Source: Enterobacteriaceae bacterium UBA5654
Lineage (GTDB): Bacteria > Pseudomonadota > Gammaproteobacteria > Enterobacterales > Enterobacteriaceae
DNA: 24,458 nucleotides
Reading direction: 5' to 3'
Assembly: GCA_002421005.1 (NCBI GenBank)
Contig: DIJC01000024.1
Span: forward strand, 1-24,458
Shown: piece by piece, positions 8,249 to 15,790 of the stretch
Layout of the letters: the number at the start of each line of letters is the position of its first letter
Position numbering within the stretch: the first letter of the stretch is position 1
Translations under genes and position numbers: made by a program
Notes under the pieces: model-generated
What the model saw: the letters and a program-made list of their open reading frames with translations, nothing else
Told to the model about the DNA's origin: nothing
Database searches by the model: none

Positions 8249-8260
8249 CGAAACGTTTCG
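8249..8260. promoter_or_regulatory. RbsR operator, distal copy
   Basis: A second perfect CGAAACGTTTCG palindrome, identical to the 12-bp core of the proximal site, with the centres exactly 80 bp apart. It overlaps the downstream half of the CRP-like site. A repressor here could compete with CRP or loop to the proximal operator. Confidence 0.7.
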
Positions 8261-8291
8261 CTACGTGAAATGCGAAGGAATTTTTCGCGTA

Positions 8292-8320
8292 CCGGGCAGC
8301 GCTTACTCTGCGCCGCCCGG
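8292..8320 (-). terminator. REP-like hairpin after kup
   Basis: An inverted repeat, CCGGGCAGCGC at 8292-8302 and GCGCCGCCCGG at 8310-8320, pairs along its length apart from one central mismatch, with a 7-base loop. It lies 10 bases after the kup stop in the kup-to-rbsD direction. No U-run follows, so it looks more like a REP-type 3'-end protector or a Rho-assisted end than a textbook intrinsic terminator. Confidence 0.5.
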
Positions 8321-8329
8321 CCTGATATT

Positions 8330-10198
8330 TTAGATCTCGACCTGGGTTCCCAGCTCAATCACCCGGTTTGGCGGGATCTCAAACTGATCCGGCGCGCGCA
8401 GGGCGTTACGCTGAAGCAGCAGGTACAGCTTGCCGCGCAGCCGCAGGTAAAGCGGACGCTTACCGATAATCAGCGACTCGTGCGACATAAAGAATGACGT
8501 TTCCATCATTCGGCAGCTTAAGCCTTCCAGACCACAGCGGTGGAACACCTCTTCCACGTTCGGCGTTTCACGCCAGCCGTAGCTTGCCACCACCCGCCAG
8601 AAGGTCGGCGAAAGCTGCTCGATCTGTACGCGACGCACATTATGGACATACGGCGCATCTTCCGTGCGCAGGGTCAACAGGATCACCCGCTCATGCAACA
8701 CTTTGTTATGTTTAAGATTATGCATCAGCGCAAAGGGGATGACGTTCAGCGCGCGGGACATATATACCGCCGTCCCCGGCACGCGAACCGGCGGCGATTT
8801 CTCCAGCGAGGCGATCATCGCCTCCAGAGAATTGCCGTGCTCGTGCATCCGACGCAGCAGGCGGAAGCGCTCGCTTTTCCAGGTGGTCATGATGGTGAAC
8901 ATGACCAGACCGAGGCTTAACGGTAGCCAGCCGCCGGAAACCAGCTTATCCAGATTCGCCGAGAACAGCGGGATATCAATGCACAGGAAGGCAATCAGGA
9001 TGAACGCCACCAGGAACTTATTCCAGTGCCAGTTTTTACGCGCTACGGTGGTGGAAAGGAACGTGGTCAGTACCATTGTCCCGGTCACCGCAATACCGTA
9101 CGCCGCCGCCAGATTACTGGAGTGTTCGAAACTGACAATCACAATCACTACCGAGGCGTAAAGCAGCCAGTTAATGAACGGGATGTAGATCTGCCCGGAC
9201 TCCATTTCTGAAGTATGGATAATGCGCATCGGCGATAAATACCCCAGCCGCACAGCCTGACGGGTCAGGGAAAAGACCCCGGAAATCACCGCCTGTGACG
9301 CAATTACCGTCGCCAGCGCTGCGACAATCAACAACGGGATCAGCGCCCAGTCGGGGGCCAGCAAGAAGAACGGGTTTTTAATCGCTTCCGGGTGACGCAG
9401 CAGCAGCGCGCCCTGGCCGAAATAGTTCAGTACCAGCGAAGGCAGAACCACCGAGAACCAGGCCAGCCGAATGGGTAACTTCCCAAAGTGCCCCATATCC
9501 GCATACAGCGCTTCCACGCCGGTAATCGACAGCACGACCGCGCCAAGCGCCACGAAAGAGATCGTTTTGTATTCGACGAAGAAATGCACCGCCCACATCG
9601 GGTTGAGCGCGTGCAGCACATCCGGGTTAGCGATGATACTGCGCAGTCCCAGCACCGCCAGGATCAGGAACCAGATGAGCATTATCGGCGCAAAGAGTTT
9701 GCCGACCATCCCGGTGCCGTGCTTCTGAATAACAAACAGCAAGGTCAGCACGATAATCGACAGCGGCACCACCCAGCTATCGAGCTGCGGGGCGACAATC
9801 TCCAGACCTTCAATCGCCGACATCACCGATATTGCTGGCGTGATGACCACCTCACCGTAGAAAAAACTGCCGCCAATCAGCCCCATAATCACCAGGATCG
9901 AGGTGGTCCTGGCTGAGGTATTGCGCCCCGCCAGCGACATCAGCGTCAGTATTCCCCCTTCACCGGCATTATCAGCGCGCATGACGAAGGTCAGATACTT
10001 AATTGAAACCACACAAATCAGAAGCCAGAAAATCAGCGACAGAAAGCCAAACACGGCGTCTCGTTCCACGCCAAAACCGAACTGGCCAGACAGACATTCA
10101 CGAAGCGTATAAAGCGGGCTGGTACCAATATCACCGTAGACAACCCCAATGGCTGCGAGCGTAATCGCAGACAATGATTGCTTTTTATCAGTGCTCAT
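8330..10198 (-). CDS. kup: Low-affinity potassium/proton symporter Kup (TrkD)
   Basis: A 622-residue KUP/HAK/KT potassium transporter, same length as E. coli Kup. The N-terminus carries the family signature GDIGTSPLY at residues 22-30. About twelve hydrophobic segments follow over roughly the first 440 residues, including the conserved GGEGxLTLMSL-like and GGSFFYGEVVITPAISVMSAIEG stretches. A cytoplasmic C-terminal domain ends in FEIPPNRVIELGTQVEI. It takes up K+ (and Cs+), particularly at low pH or in hyperosmotic medium. It is divergent from ravA and its upstream ribosome site is weak (AAAGA-like). The gene stands alone between ravA and the rbs promoter. Confidence 0.97.
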   Translation of the reverse strand: MSTDKKQSLSAITLAAIGVVYGDIGTSPLYTLRECLSGQFGFGVERDAVFGFLSLIFWLLICVVSIKYLTFVMRADNAGEGGILTLMSLAGRNTSARTTSILVIMGLIGGSFFYGEVVITPAISVMSAIEGLEIVAPQLDSWVVPLSIIVLTLLFVIQKHGTGMVGKLFAPIMLIWFLILAVLGLRSIIANPDVLHALNPMWAVHFFVEYKTISFVALGAVVLSITGVEALYADMGHFGKLPIRLAWFSVVLPSLVLNYFGQGALLLRHPEAIKNPFFLLAPDWALIPLLIVAALATVIASQAVISGVFSLTRQAVRLGYLSPMRIIHTSEMESGQIYIPFINWLLYASVVIVIVSFEHSSNLAAAYGIAVTGTMVLTTFLSTTVARKNWHWNKFLVAFILIAFLCIDIPLFSANLDKLVSGGWLPLSLGLVMFTIMTTWKSERFRLLRRMHEHGNSLEAMIASLEKSPPVRVPGTAVYMSRALNVIPFALMHNLKHNKVLHERVILLTLRTEDAPYVHNVRRVQIEQLSPTFWRVVASYGWRETPNVEEVFHRCGLEGLSCRMMETSFFMSHESLIIGKRPLYLRLRGKLYLLLQRNALRAPDQFEIPPNRVIELGTQVEI

Positions 10199-10346
10199 AG
10201 ACAGATCTTTCGTTGGAATAAGGAGTGTGTGCTTAATCCCTTAGCCCACAAAAAGCGCACAGTATGCATGATAAATGGCAAAATCGTACCCCTAAGTGAA
10301 GTCAGATTAACCTGGCTCAAAGAAAATGAGTCAGATCTTCAGTCTA

Positions 10347-10375
10347 TTACCGGCCTGCTGTTAAAACGCTATACT
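10347..10375 (+). promoter_or_regulatory. Candidate ravA-viaA promoter, sigma-S-like -10
   Basis: A GCTATACT sequence at 10368-10375 matches the extended sigma-S type -10 (C just upstream of TATACT). The -35 candidate at 10347-10352 (TTACCG) is poor, with 17-bp spacing. In E. coli ravA-viaA is known to be sigma-S dependent, which agrees. The ribosome site AAGGA at 10402-10406 precedes the ravA ATG by 11 bases. Confidence 0.55.
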
Positions 10376-10417
10376 CGCTTTTTACCGCCTGAAAATGGCA
10401 GAAGGACGTAATTTATT

Positions 10418-11914
10418 ATGGCTCAAGCACATCTATTAGCAGAAAGAATTTCCCGTCTGAGCAGCGCGCTGGAAAAAGGACTCTTCGAGCGCAGCCACGC
10501 CATCCGGCTGTGCCTGCTGGCAGCGTTAAGCGGCGAAAGCGTCTTTCTGCTGGGGCCGCCGGGGATTGCCAAAAGCCTGATTGCGCGGCGCTTAAAATAC
10601 GCTTTTCAGCACGCGCGGGCATTTGAATATCTGATGACCCGTTTCTCCACGCCGGAAGAAGTGTTTGGTCCGCTCTCGATTCAGGCGCTAAAAGATGAAG
10701 GCCGCTATGAACGTCTTACCGCAGGCTATCTGCCGGAAGCGGAAATCGTCTTCCTTGATGAAATCTGGAAAGCAGGCCCGGCGATCCTCAACACCCTGCT
10801 GACCGCCATCAACGAGCGCCAGTTCCGTAACGGCGCACACGAAGAAAAAATTCCGATGCGTCTGCTGGTGGCGGCGTCTAATGAACTCCCGGAAGCGGAC
10901 AGCAGCCTCGAAGCGCTTTATGACCGTATGCTCATCCGCCTGTGGCTGGACAAAGTCCAGGATAAAGGTAACTTTCGCTCAATGCTGACCAGCCAGCAGA
11001 ATGAAAACGATAACCCGGTGGCCGCCAGTCTCCAGGTGACGGATGAAGAATTCACCCAATGGCAAACGGATATCGGCAAAGTAACACTCCCGGACAGCGT
11101 GTTTGAGTTGATTTTTATGCTGCGCCAGCAGCTTGATAACCTGCCCGCCGCGCCGTATGTTTCCGACCGACGCTGGAAAAAAGCGATCCGCCTGTTGCAG
11201 GCCAGCGCGTTTTTCAGCGGTCGCGACGCCATCGCGCCCATTGATACAATCCTGCTGAAAGACTGTCTCTGGTATGACGCGGAGAGTAAAAATCTGCTTC
11301 AGCAGCAGCTCGAAATATTGATGACCGGGCACGCCTGGCAACAGCAGCCGCTACTGAACCGACTGGGTGCCATCACCCAGCGGCGTGTTCAGATCCAGCA
11401 GCAGCAAAGCGATAAAACCGCGCTGAAAGTGCAGCGTCAGGGCGGTATGTTCAGCCGTAAACCGCATTACGAACTGCCACCGGAAATGACCGATCCGGTG
11501 ATCACCCTTCTGCTCCAGCAACCGCTGAAGCTGCATGATATGGACGTGGTCCACCTGACCTTTGAACGCCCGGCGCTGGTCAACTGGCTGGAAAAGGGCG
11601 GTGAAATTCGCGCCAAACTCAACGGTATCGGCTTTGCGCAAGTGGTGAATCTCGATGTCGATCCCGGTCAGTATCTGGTGGTGCGCGACGTCAGCCTTCA
11701 GGGAACGCGCCTGGCGCTGCCCGGCCTTTCATCAGAAAACATGCCGGATGAAATCAAGCAGCAGCTTGAGGCTCTGGATGACGAGTGGCACCAGCAGCAC
11801 GCCCGCTTTAGCGAGCAGCAAAAATGCCTGTTTATCTCCGCCGACTGGCTGGGGCGTATTGAAGCCAGCCTGCAGGACGTGGGCGAGCAAATCAAACAGG
11901 CGAAACAATGCTGA
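10418..11914 (+). CDS. ravA: MoxR-family AAA+ ATPase RavA
   Basis: A 498-residue cytoplasmic ATPase, same length as E. coli RavA. The MoxR-type AAA+ core shows Walker A GPPGIAKS at 46-53, Walker B VFLDE at 111-115 and sensor-1 Asn in VAASNELPE near 155. A helical region and the insertion (LARA) domain follow in the C-terminal half. In E. coli it forms hexamers, partners ViaA, binds the inducible lysine decarboxylase LdcI and dampens its inhibition by ppGpp. RavA-ViaA also affects respiratory complexes and aminoglycoside sensitivity. The last codons overlap viaA by 7 bases, as expected for an obligate pair. Confidence 0.96.
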   Translation: MAQAHLLAERISRLSSALEKGLFERSHAIRLCLLAALSGESVFLLGPPGIAKSLIARRLKYAFQHARAFEYLMTRFSTPEEVFGPLSIQALKDEGRYERLTAGYLPEAEIVFLDEIWKAGPAILNTLLTAINERQFRNGAHEEKIPMRLLVAASNELPEADSSLEALYDRMLIRLWLDKVQDKGNFRSMLTSQQNENDNPVAASLQVTDEEFTQWQTDIGKVTLPDSVFELIFMLRQQLDNLPAAPYVSDRRWKKAIRLLQASAFFSGRDAIAPIDTILLKDCLWYDAESKNLLQQQLEILMTGHAWQQQPLLNRLGAITQRRVQIQQQQSDKTALKVQRQGGMFSRKPHYELPPEMTDPVITLLLQQPLKLHDMDVVHLTFERPALVNWLEKGGEIRAKLNGIGFAQVVNLDVDPGQYLVVRDVSLQGTRLALPGLSSENMPDEIKQQLEALDDEWHQQHARFSEQQKCLFISADWLGRIEASLQDVGEQIKQAKQC

Positions 11915-13359
11915 ATCTGGATACGCTGAATGCCCTGCTGGCGATTAGCGAAGACGGATTAATCGAAGAAGTGGTACTTGCACTGATGGCCTCGCCGGTG
12001 CTGGCTCTCTTCTTCGAAAAGTTTCCACGTCTGAAAAATGCCGTTACCGACGATATCCCGCGCTGGCGGGAATCGTTAAAAAGCCGCCTCAAAGAAACCC
12101 GCGTTTCGCCGGAACTCAGCGAAGAGGTGATGTGCTATCAGCAAAGCCAGCTTCTTTCTACCTCCCGCTTTATCGTGCAACTGCCACAAATTCTGGCGCT
12201 GCTGGATAAGGTCAAATCACCGTGGGCGGAACAGGCCAAAAAGCTGGTGGATGCAAATCCTTCATTTACCCCGGCGCTGCACACCCTGTTTTTGCAGCGC
12301 TGGCGGCTAAGCCTGATTGTTCAGGTCACGACGCTGAATCAGCAACTTCTGGAAGAAGAGCATGACAAACTGCTCAATGAAGTACAGGAGCGGATGACTT
12401 TCAGCGGTCAGCTTGAGCCGGTGCTGGTAGAAAACGACAACGCCGCCGGACGGCTGTGGGACATGAGCAGCGGCAAACTTCAGCGCGGCGATTACCAGCT
12501 CATCGTTAAATACGGTGATTTTCTCAGCCAGCAGCCGGAGCTTATGCAACTGGCAGAGCAACTGGGCCGCTCGCGCGAGGCAAAATCGGTGCCGAAAAAA
12601 GACGCGCCGATGGAAACCTTCCGCACGCTGGTGCGCGAGCCGTCAACCGTCCCGGAGCAGGTCGATGGCATTATGCAGAGTGATGACATCCTGCGTCTGC
12701 TGCCGCCGGAACTGGCGACACTGGGCATTACCGAACTGGAGTATGAGTTTTACCGGCGGCTGGTGGAAAAACAGCTTCTGACCTACCGCCTGCACGGGGA
12801 AGCCTGGCGGGAGAAAGTTACCGAACGCCCGGTAACGCATCAGGATTTTGATGAACAGCCGCGCGGCCCCTTTATCGTCTGCGTGGATACGTCCGGCTCA
12901 ATGGGCGGCTTCAATGAACAATGCGCGAAGGCTTTTTGCCTGGCGCTTATGCGCATTGCCCTCGCCGATAACCGCCGCTGCTTTATCATGCTGTTCTCCA
13001 GCGAAGTGGTGCGCTACGAGCTTTCCGGCGCGTCGGGTATTGAGCAGGCGATCCGCTTTTTAAGCCAGCGCTTTCGCGGCGGCACCGATCTGGCGAGCTG
13101 TTTTCGCGCGATTGTTGAGCGGATGCAGGATCATGAATGGTCAGATGCTGACGCGGTGGTGATCTCGGATTTTATCGCCCAGCGGCTGCCGGACGAGGTG
13201 GTAAAGAAGGTGAGTGAACTCCAGCGAGTACATCAGCACCGGTTTCATGCGGTGGCGATGTCCTCTCACGGCAAACCCGGTATCATGCGCATTTTCGATC
13301 ATATCTGGCGCTTTGATACCGGGATGCGCAGCCGCCTGCTGCGACGCTGGCGGCGTTAA
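11908..13359 (+). CDS. viaA: VWA-domain partner of RavA, ViaA
   Basis: A 483-residue protein matching E. coli ViaA in length. The N-terminal two thirds are helical and unique to the family. The C-terminal von Willebrand factor A domain starts near residue 320, with an intact metal-ion-dependent adhesion site: D327-x-S329-x-S331 in VDTSGSMGGF, T393 in GGTDL and D421 in VVISDF. In E. coli it stimulates RavA ATPase and associates with respiratory enzymes (fumarate reductase, Nuo). The ATG lies within the end of ravA (ATGCTGA arrangement). The stop is one base from the asnA stop on the other strand. Confidence 0.95.
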   Translation: MLNLDTLNALLAISEDGLIEEVVLALMASPVLALFFEKFPRLKNAVTDDIPRWRESLKSRLKETRVSPELSEEVMCYQQSQLLSTSRFIVQLPQILALLDKVKSPWAEQAKKLVDANPSFTPALHTLFLQRWRLSLIVQVTTLNQQLLEEEHDKLLNEVQERMTFSGQLEPVLVENDNAAGRLWDMSSGKLQRGDYQLIVKYGDFLSQQPELMQLAEQLGRSREAKSVPKKDAPMETFRTLVREPSTVPEQVDGIMQSDDILRLLPPELATLGITELEYEFYRRLVEKQLLTYRLHGEAWREKVTERPVTHQDFDEQPRGPFIVCVDTSGSMGGFNEQCAKAFCLALMRIALADNRRCFIMLFSSEVVRYELSGASGIEQAIRFLSQRFRGGTDLASCFRAIVERMQDHEWSDADAVVISDFIAQRLPDEVVKKVSELQRVHQHRFHAVAMSSHGKPGIMRIFDHIWRFDTGMRSRLLRRWRR

Positions 13360-13360
13360 A

Positions 13361-14353
13361 TTACAGCAGCGCAGCAACGCTCTCGCGCACCTGCGCGGGC
13401 CACACGCCGCACTGCACCTGGCCGATATGCGGAAGCTGGAGCAGCAGCATCGTCAGACGCGACTGACCGATCCCTCCGCCGATAGTCTGCGGCATTTCAC
13501 CGCGCAGCAGCGCCTGATGCCACTCCAGCTGCAGACGATCTTCGTCGCCGGTCAGCGCCAGCTGGCGTTTAAGGGCTTCAGCATCCACGCGGATGCCCAT
13601 AGAAGACAGCTCAAGCGCATCTTCCAGCGTCGGGTTCCACACCAGAATATCGCCGTTCAGCCCGGCAAAACCTTCAGCGGAGGCGGAGCTCCAGTCATCA
13701 TAATCCGGCGCGCGCACATCGTGACGTTTGCCGTCGGAAAGCGTCCCACCGATACCGATCAGGAACACCGCTCCCAGCTCTTTAGCGATGGCCCGCTCGC
13801 GGCCTTTGGCATCAAGATCGGGATAGCGGGTCAGCAGATCCTGACTGTGAACGAAGTGGATCTGTTCCGGCAGGAACGGTGCCAGACCAAACTCCTCACT
13901 CACGGCCGCTTCGGTTGCCTTAATACCCGCCCAGATTGCCTCTACGGTAGAATGCAGCGTTGCGATATGACGTTCGCCGTCGCCCATCACCCGCTCCCAG
14001 TCCCACTGGTCAACATACACAGAATGAATGGCGGTCAGGCGGTCTTCATCCGGGCGCAGGGCTTTCATATGCGTGTACAGCCCTTCACCCGCGCTGAAGT
14101 CGTGTTGCCCCAGGGTTTGACGTTTCCATTTCGCCAGTGAATGCACCACTTCAAAAGTGGCGTCCGGCAGCGTTTTCACTTTTACCTGCACCGCTTTTTC
14201 GCAACCGGACAAGTTATCCTGCGTCCCGTCTCCTACACGGCTTAAGATCGGAGCCTGAACTTCAATCAGGCCCAGCTTCTCTTCCAGCTGGCGGGAAAAG
14301 TGGGATTTAACGAAACTGATCTGGCGTTGTTTTGCGATATAAGCGGTTTTCAT
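13361..14353 (-). CDS. asnA: Aspartate--ammonia ligase (asparagine synthetase A)
   Basis: A 330-residue ammonia-dependent asparagine synthetase, same length as E. coli AsnA. It activates aspartate with ATP to an aspartyl-adenylate, then amidates it. The fold is related to class II aminoacyl-tRNA synthetases (class IIb AspRS-like). The conserved start MKTAYIAKQRQISFVKSHFS, the DNLSGCEKAV region, SVYVDQWDWE and the C-terminal GGGIGQSRLTMLLLQ (motif 3-like, with the adenylate-site Arg) are all visible. AGGAG sits 7 bases before the ATG. It is divergent from its regulator asnC across 150 bases. Confidence 0.97.
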   Translation of the reverse strand: MKTAYIAKQRQISFVKSHFSRQLEEKLGLIEVQAPILSRVGDGTQDNLSGCEKAVQVKVKTLPDATFEVVHSLAKWKRQTLGQHDFSAGEGLYTHMKALRPDEDRLTAIHSVYVDQWDWERVMGDGERHIATLHSTVEAIWAGIKATEAAVSEEFGLAPFLPEQIHFVHSQDLLTRYPDLDAKGRERAIAKELGAVFLIGIGGTLSDGKRHDVRAPDYDDWSSASAEGFAGLNGDILVWNPTLEDALELSSMGIRVDAEALKRQLALTGDEDRLQLEWHQALLRGEMPQTIGGGIGQSRLTMLLLQLPHIGQVQCGVWPAQVRESVAALL

Positions 14354-14441
14354 TTTATAACTCCTGCGTCCTGTTGATTATGATTAAGCAACAAAACGAG
14401 GGCGAAATTCAATAATCCACAAACAAAAAGCCCAACTCACT

Positions 14442-14470
14442 TTTGATTCATCAAAATAAAACGCTAAAAT
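14442..14470 (+). promoter_or_regulatory. Candidate asnC promoter
   Basis: Between the divergent asnA and asnC starts, TTTGAT at 14442-14447 and TAAAAT at 14465-14470 with a 17-bp spacer make a reasonable sigma-70 promoter for asnC. The opposing asnA promoter must lie in the same 150 bases. A CATAAT on the minus strand around 14375-14380 is a possible -10 but I see no convincing -35. AsnC is expected to bind in this interval. Confidence 0.45.
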
Positions 14471-14503
14471 AGAGTGAATCTCTATTCTTCATAAGAAAAA
14501 GCT

Positions 14504-14962
14504 ATGGAAAATTATCAGATCGACAATCTGGATCGCGGCATCCTTGAGGCGCTAATGGTCAATGCCCGCACCGCTTATGCGGAACTGGCAAAACAATTCG
14601 GCGTCAGTCCCGGTACCATTCACGTTCGCGTAGAGAAAATGAAGCAGGCGGGCATTATCACCGGCGCGCGAATTGATATCAGCCCGAAGCAATTGGGCTA
14701 CGACGTTTGCTGCTTTATAGGCATCATTTTAAAAAGTGCCAAAGATTACCCGTCGGCGCTGGCGAAGCTCGAAAGTCTTGATGAAGTGACCGAAGCGTAC
14801 TACACCACCGGGCATTACAGCATCTTTATTAAGGTCATGTGCCGGTCGATCGATGCGCTTCAGCAGGTACTTATCAACAAGATCCAAACAATTGATGAAA
14901 TTCAGTCCACCGAGACGCTGATCTCCCTGCAGAACCCGATTATGCGCACCATCCGCCCATAA
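14504..14962 (+). CDS. asnC: Lrp/AsnC-family regulator AsnC
   Basis: A 152-residue DNA-binding regulator, near-identical in layout to E. coli AsnC. The N-terminal helix-turn-helix occupies about residues 27-46 (ELAKQFGVSPGTIHVRVEKM). The C-terminal RAM domain (about 70-145) forms octamers and binds asparagine. It activates asnA when asparagine is scarce and represses itself. Transcription of asnC points toward mioC and oriC, and in E. coli some of it reads through. Confidence 0.96.
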   Translation: MENYQIDNLDRGILEALMVNARTAYAELAKQFGVSPGTIHVRVEKMKQAGIITGARIDISPKQLGYDVCCFIGIILKSAKDYPSALAKLESLDEVTEAYYTTGHYSIFIKVMCRSIDALQQVLINKIQTIDEIQSTETLISLQNPIMRTIRP

Positions 14963-14983
14963 CGATCAATTTTAATCCCCCAC

Positions 14984-15023
14984 TTATCCACGGGTAGATC
15001 CCAGCCTGTACACCGCGTACAAT
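14984..15023 (+). promoter_or_regulatory. mioC promoter region with DnaA box
   Basis: TTATCCACG at 14984-14992 is one base from the consensus DnaA box. A TACAAT -10 follows at 15018-15023 with a weak TAGATC -35 at 14995-15000 and a GC-rich discriminator (AGCCCC). In E. coli mioC is repressed by DnaA and is under stringent control, which this layout fits. A short inverted repeat TGTAC-N5-GTACA at 15007-15021 overlaps the -10. Confidence 0.6.
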
Positions 15024-15050
15024 AGCCCCTCTTTAACAGGACGGGCTATC

Positions 15051-15500
15051 ATGGCAGACATCACTCTTATCAGCGGCAGCACCCTTGGCGGTGCCGAATA
15101 CGTTGCGGAACACCTGGCTGAAAAGCTGGAAGATGCCGGTTTTTCAACCGAAACCCTGCATGGTCCGCTGCTGGACGATCTCACTGCAAGCGGGATCTGG
15201 CTGGTGATCTCCTCCACGCATGGCGCAGGCGATCTCCCGGACAACATTCAGCCGTTGCTGGACGATCTTAAAGAGCAACAGCCTGACCTTTCTGCCGTTC
15301 AGTTTGGGGCAATGGGTATTGGCAGTCGGGAATATGACACTTTCTGCGGCGCGATCGAAAAACTGGAAGCCGAACTGAAGATCTGCGGAGCAAAACAGAT
15401 CGGCGAAACGCTGAAGATCAACGTGCTGGAACATGACATTCCGGAGGATCCGGCAGAAGAATGGCTGGGATCGTGGATTAATTTACTCAAAAACGCTTAA
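15051..15500 (+). CDS. mioC: Flavodoxin-like FMN protein MioC
   Basis: A 149-residue single-domain flavodoxin fold protein, similar to E. coli MioC (about 147 aa). The FMN phosphate loop is SGSTLGGAEYVAE near residues 8-20. Further isoalloxazine-loop segments are VISSTHGAGDLPDN and GIGSREYDTFCGA. In E. coli it supports biotin synthase electron transfer in vitro. Its transcription runs straight into oriC, and the stop is only about 17 bases from the outermost DnaA box. Confidence 0.94.
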   Translation: MADITLISGSTLGGAEYVAEHLAEKLEDAGFSTETLHGPLLDDLTASGIWLVISSTHGAGDLPDNIQPLLDDLKEQQPDLSAVQFGAMGIGSREYDTFCGAIEKLEAELKICGAKQIGETLKINVLEHDIPEDPAEEWLGSWINLLKNA

Positions 15501-15516
15501 AGATCGCGCGATCGAA

Positions 15517-15525
15517 TGTGGATAA
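15517..15525 (-). promoter_or_regulatory. DnaA box R4
   Basis: Perfect consensus TTATCCACA on the minus strand at the mioC edge of oriC. In E. coli R4 is one of the three high-affinity boxes bound by DnaA through most of the cell cycle. Confidence 0.9.
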
Positions 15526-15555
15526 CTATGCTTAAAAGCACTGCTTAACCGGTAG

Positions 15556-15564
15556 TTATCCCAA
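15556..15564 (+). promoter_or_regulatory. DnaA box R3 position, degenerate
   Basis: TTATCCCAA replaces the E. coli R3 TTATCCAAA at the equivalent spot. The two differences from the consensus TTATCCACA predict weak binding, as for E. coli R3, which is thought to contribute little. Confidence 0.65.
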
Positions 15565-15590
15565 GTATAACCGTTGTTCAGTTTTTGAGT

Positions 15591-15599
15591 TGTGTATAA
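15591..15599 (-). promoter_or_regulatory. DnaA box R2
   Basis: TTATACACA on the minus strand, identical to E. coli R2 and flanked by the same GGG and ACTC context. It is one of the moderately strong permanent boxes. Confidence 0.88.
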
Positions 15600-15665
15600 C
15601 CCGCCTTTTTGATCCCAGCTTATACTGGATGGGATCACCGATCATTCACAAGTAATGATCCTCAC

Positions 15666-15678
15666 TAACGCTATGATC
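15666..15678 (-). promoter_or_regulatory. Candidate IHF site in oriC
   Basis: The minus-strand sequence GATCATAGCGTTA matches the IHF consensus WATCAANNNNTTR at seven of the nine specified bases. It sits between box R1 and the R5-like box, where IHF bends the E. coli origin to bring DnaA to the unwinding element. Confidence 0.5.
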
Positions 15679-15696
15679 TTTAATGGCGGATCCGAC

Positions 15697-15705
15697 TTAT
15701 CCACA
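15697..15705 (+). promoter_or_regulatory. DnaA box R1
   Basis: Perfect consensus TTATCCACA, the box nearest the unwinding element. In E. coli R1 is the high-affinity box next to the 13-mers, needed for strand opening. Confidence 0.9.
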
Positions 15706-15733
15706 AGAGATGGCGATCCTAATAAGAGATCAT

Positions 15734-15783
15734 AATAAAACAGATCTCTATTTAAAGATCTTCTTTATTAAATACTCAGGATC
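15734..15783 (-). other. DNA unwinding element (13-mer L, M, R repeats)
   Basis: On the minus strand three GATC-led AT-rich repeats occur in the L, M, R positions. R is GATCTGTTTTATT (15734-15746), near the E. coli form. M is GATCTTTAAATAG (15748-15760), clearly altered. L begins GATCCTGAGTATT (15771-15783), followed by TTTAATAAA-type sequence between L and M. Strand opening and DnaB loading are expected here, on the mnmG side. Confidence 0.85.
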
Positions 15784-15790
15784 CTGGTGC

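Noticed and set aside
8292..8320. CRISPR-like or mobile repeat suggested by GC-rich palindromes after kup and after mnmG
   Set aside because: The two hairpins do not share a sequence beyond a CCGGGC core, are single copies, and sit at ordinary intercistronic positions.
10178..10411. A 77-codon plus-strand frame in the kup-ravA spacer (inner ATG at 10268)
   Set aside because: It starts inside kup, has no ribosome site, and runs over the probable ravA promoter. No known small protein recognised.
13214..14140. A 308-codon plus-strand frame opposite asnA and overlapping the end of viaA
   Set aside because: Antisense shadow of asnA, with low-complexity composition and no recognisable domain.
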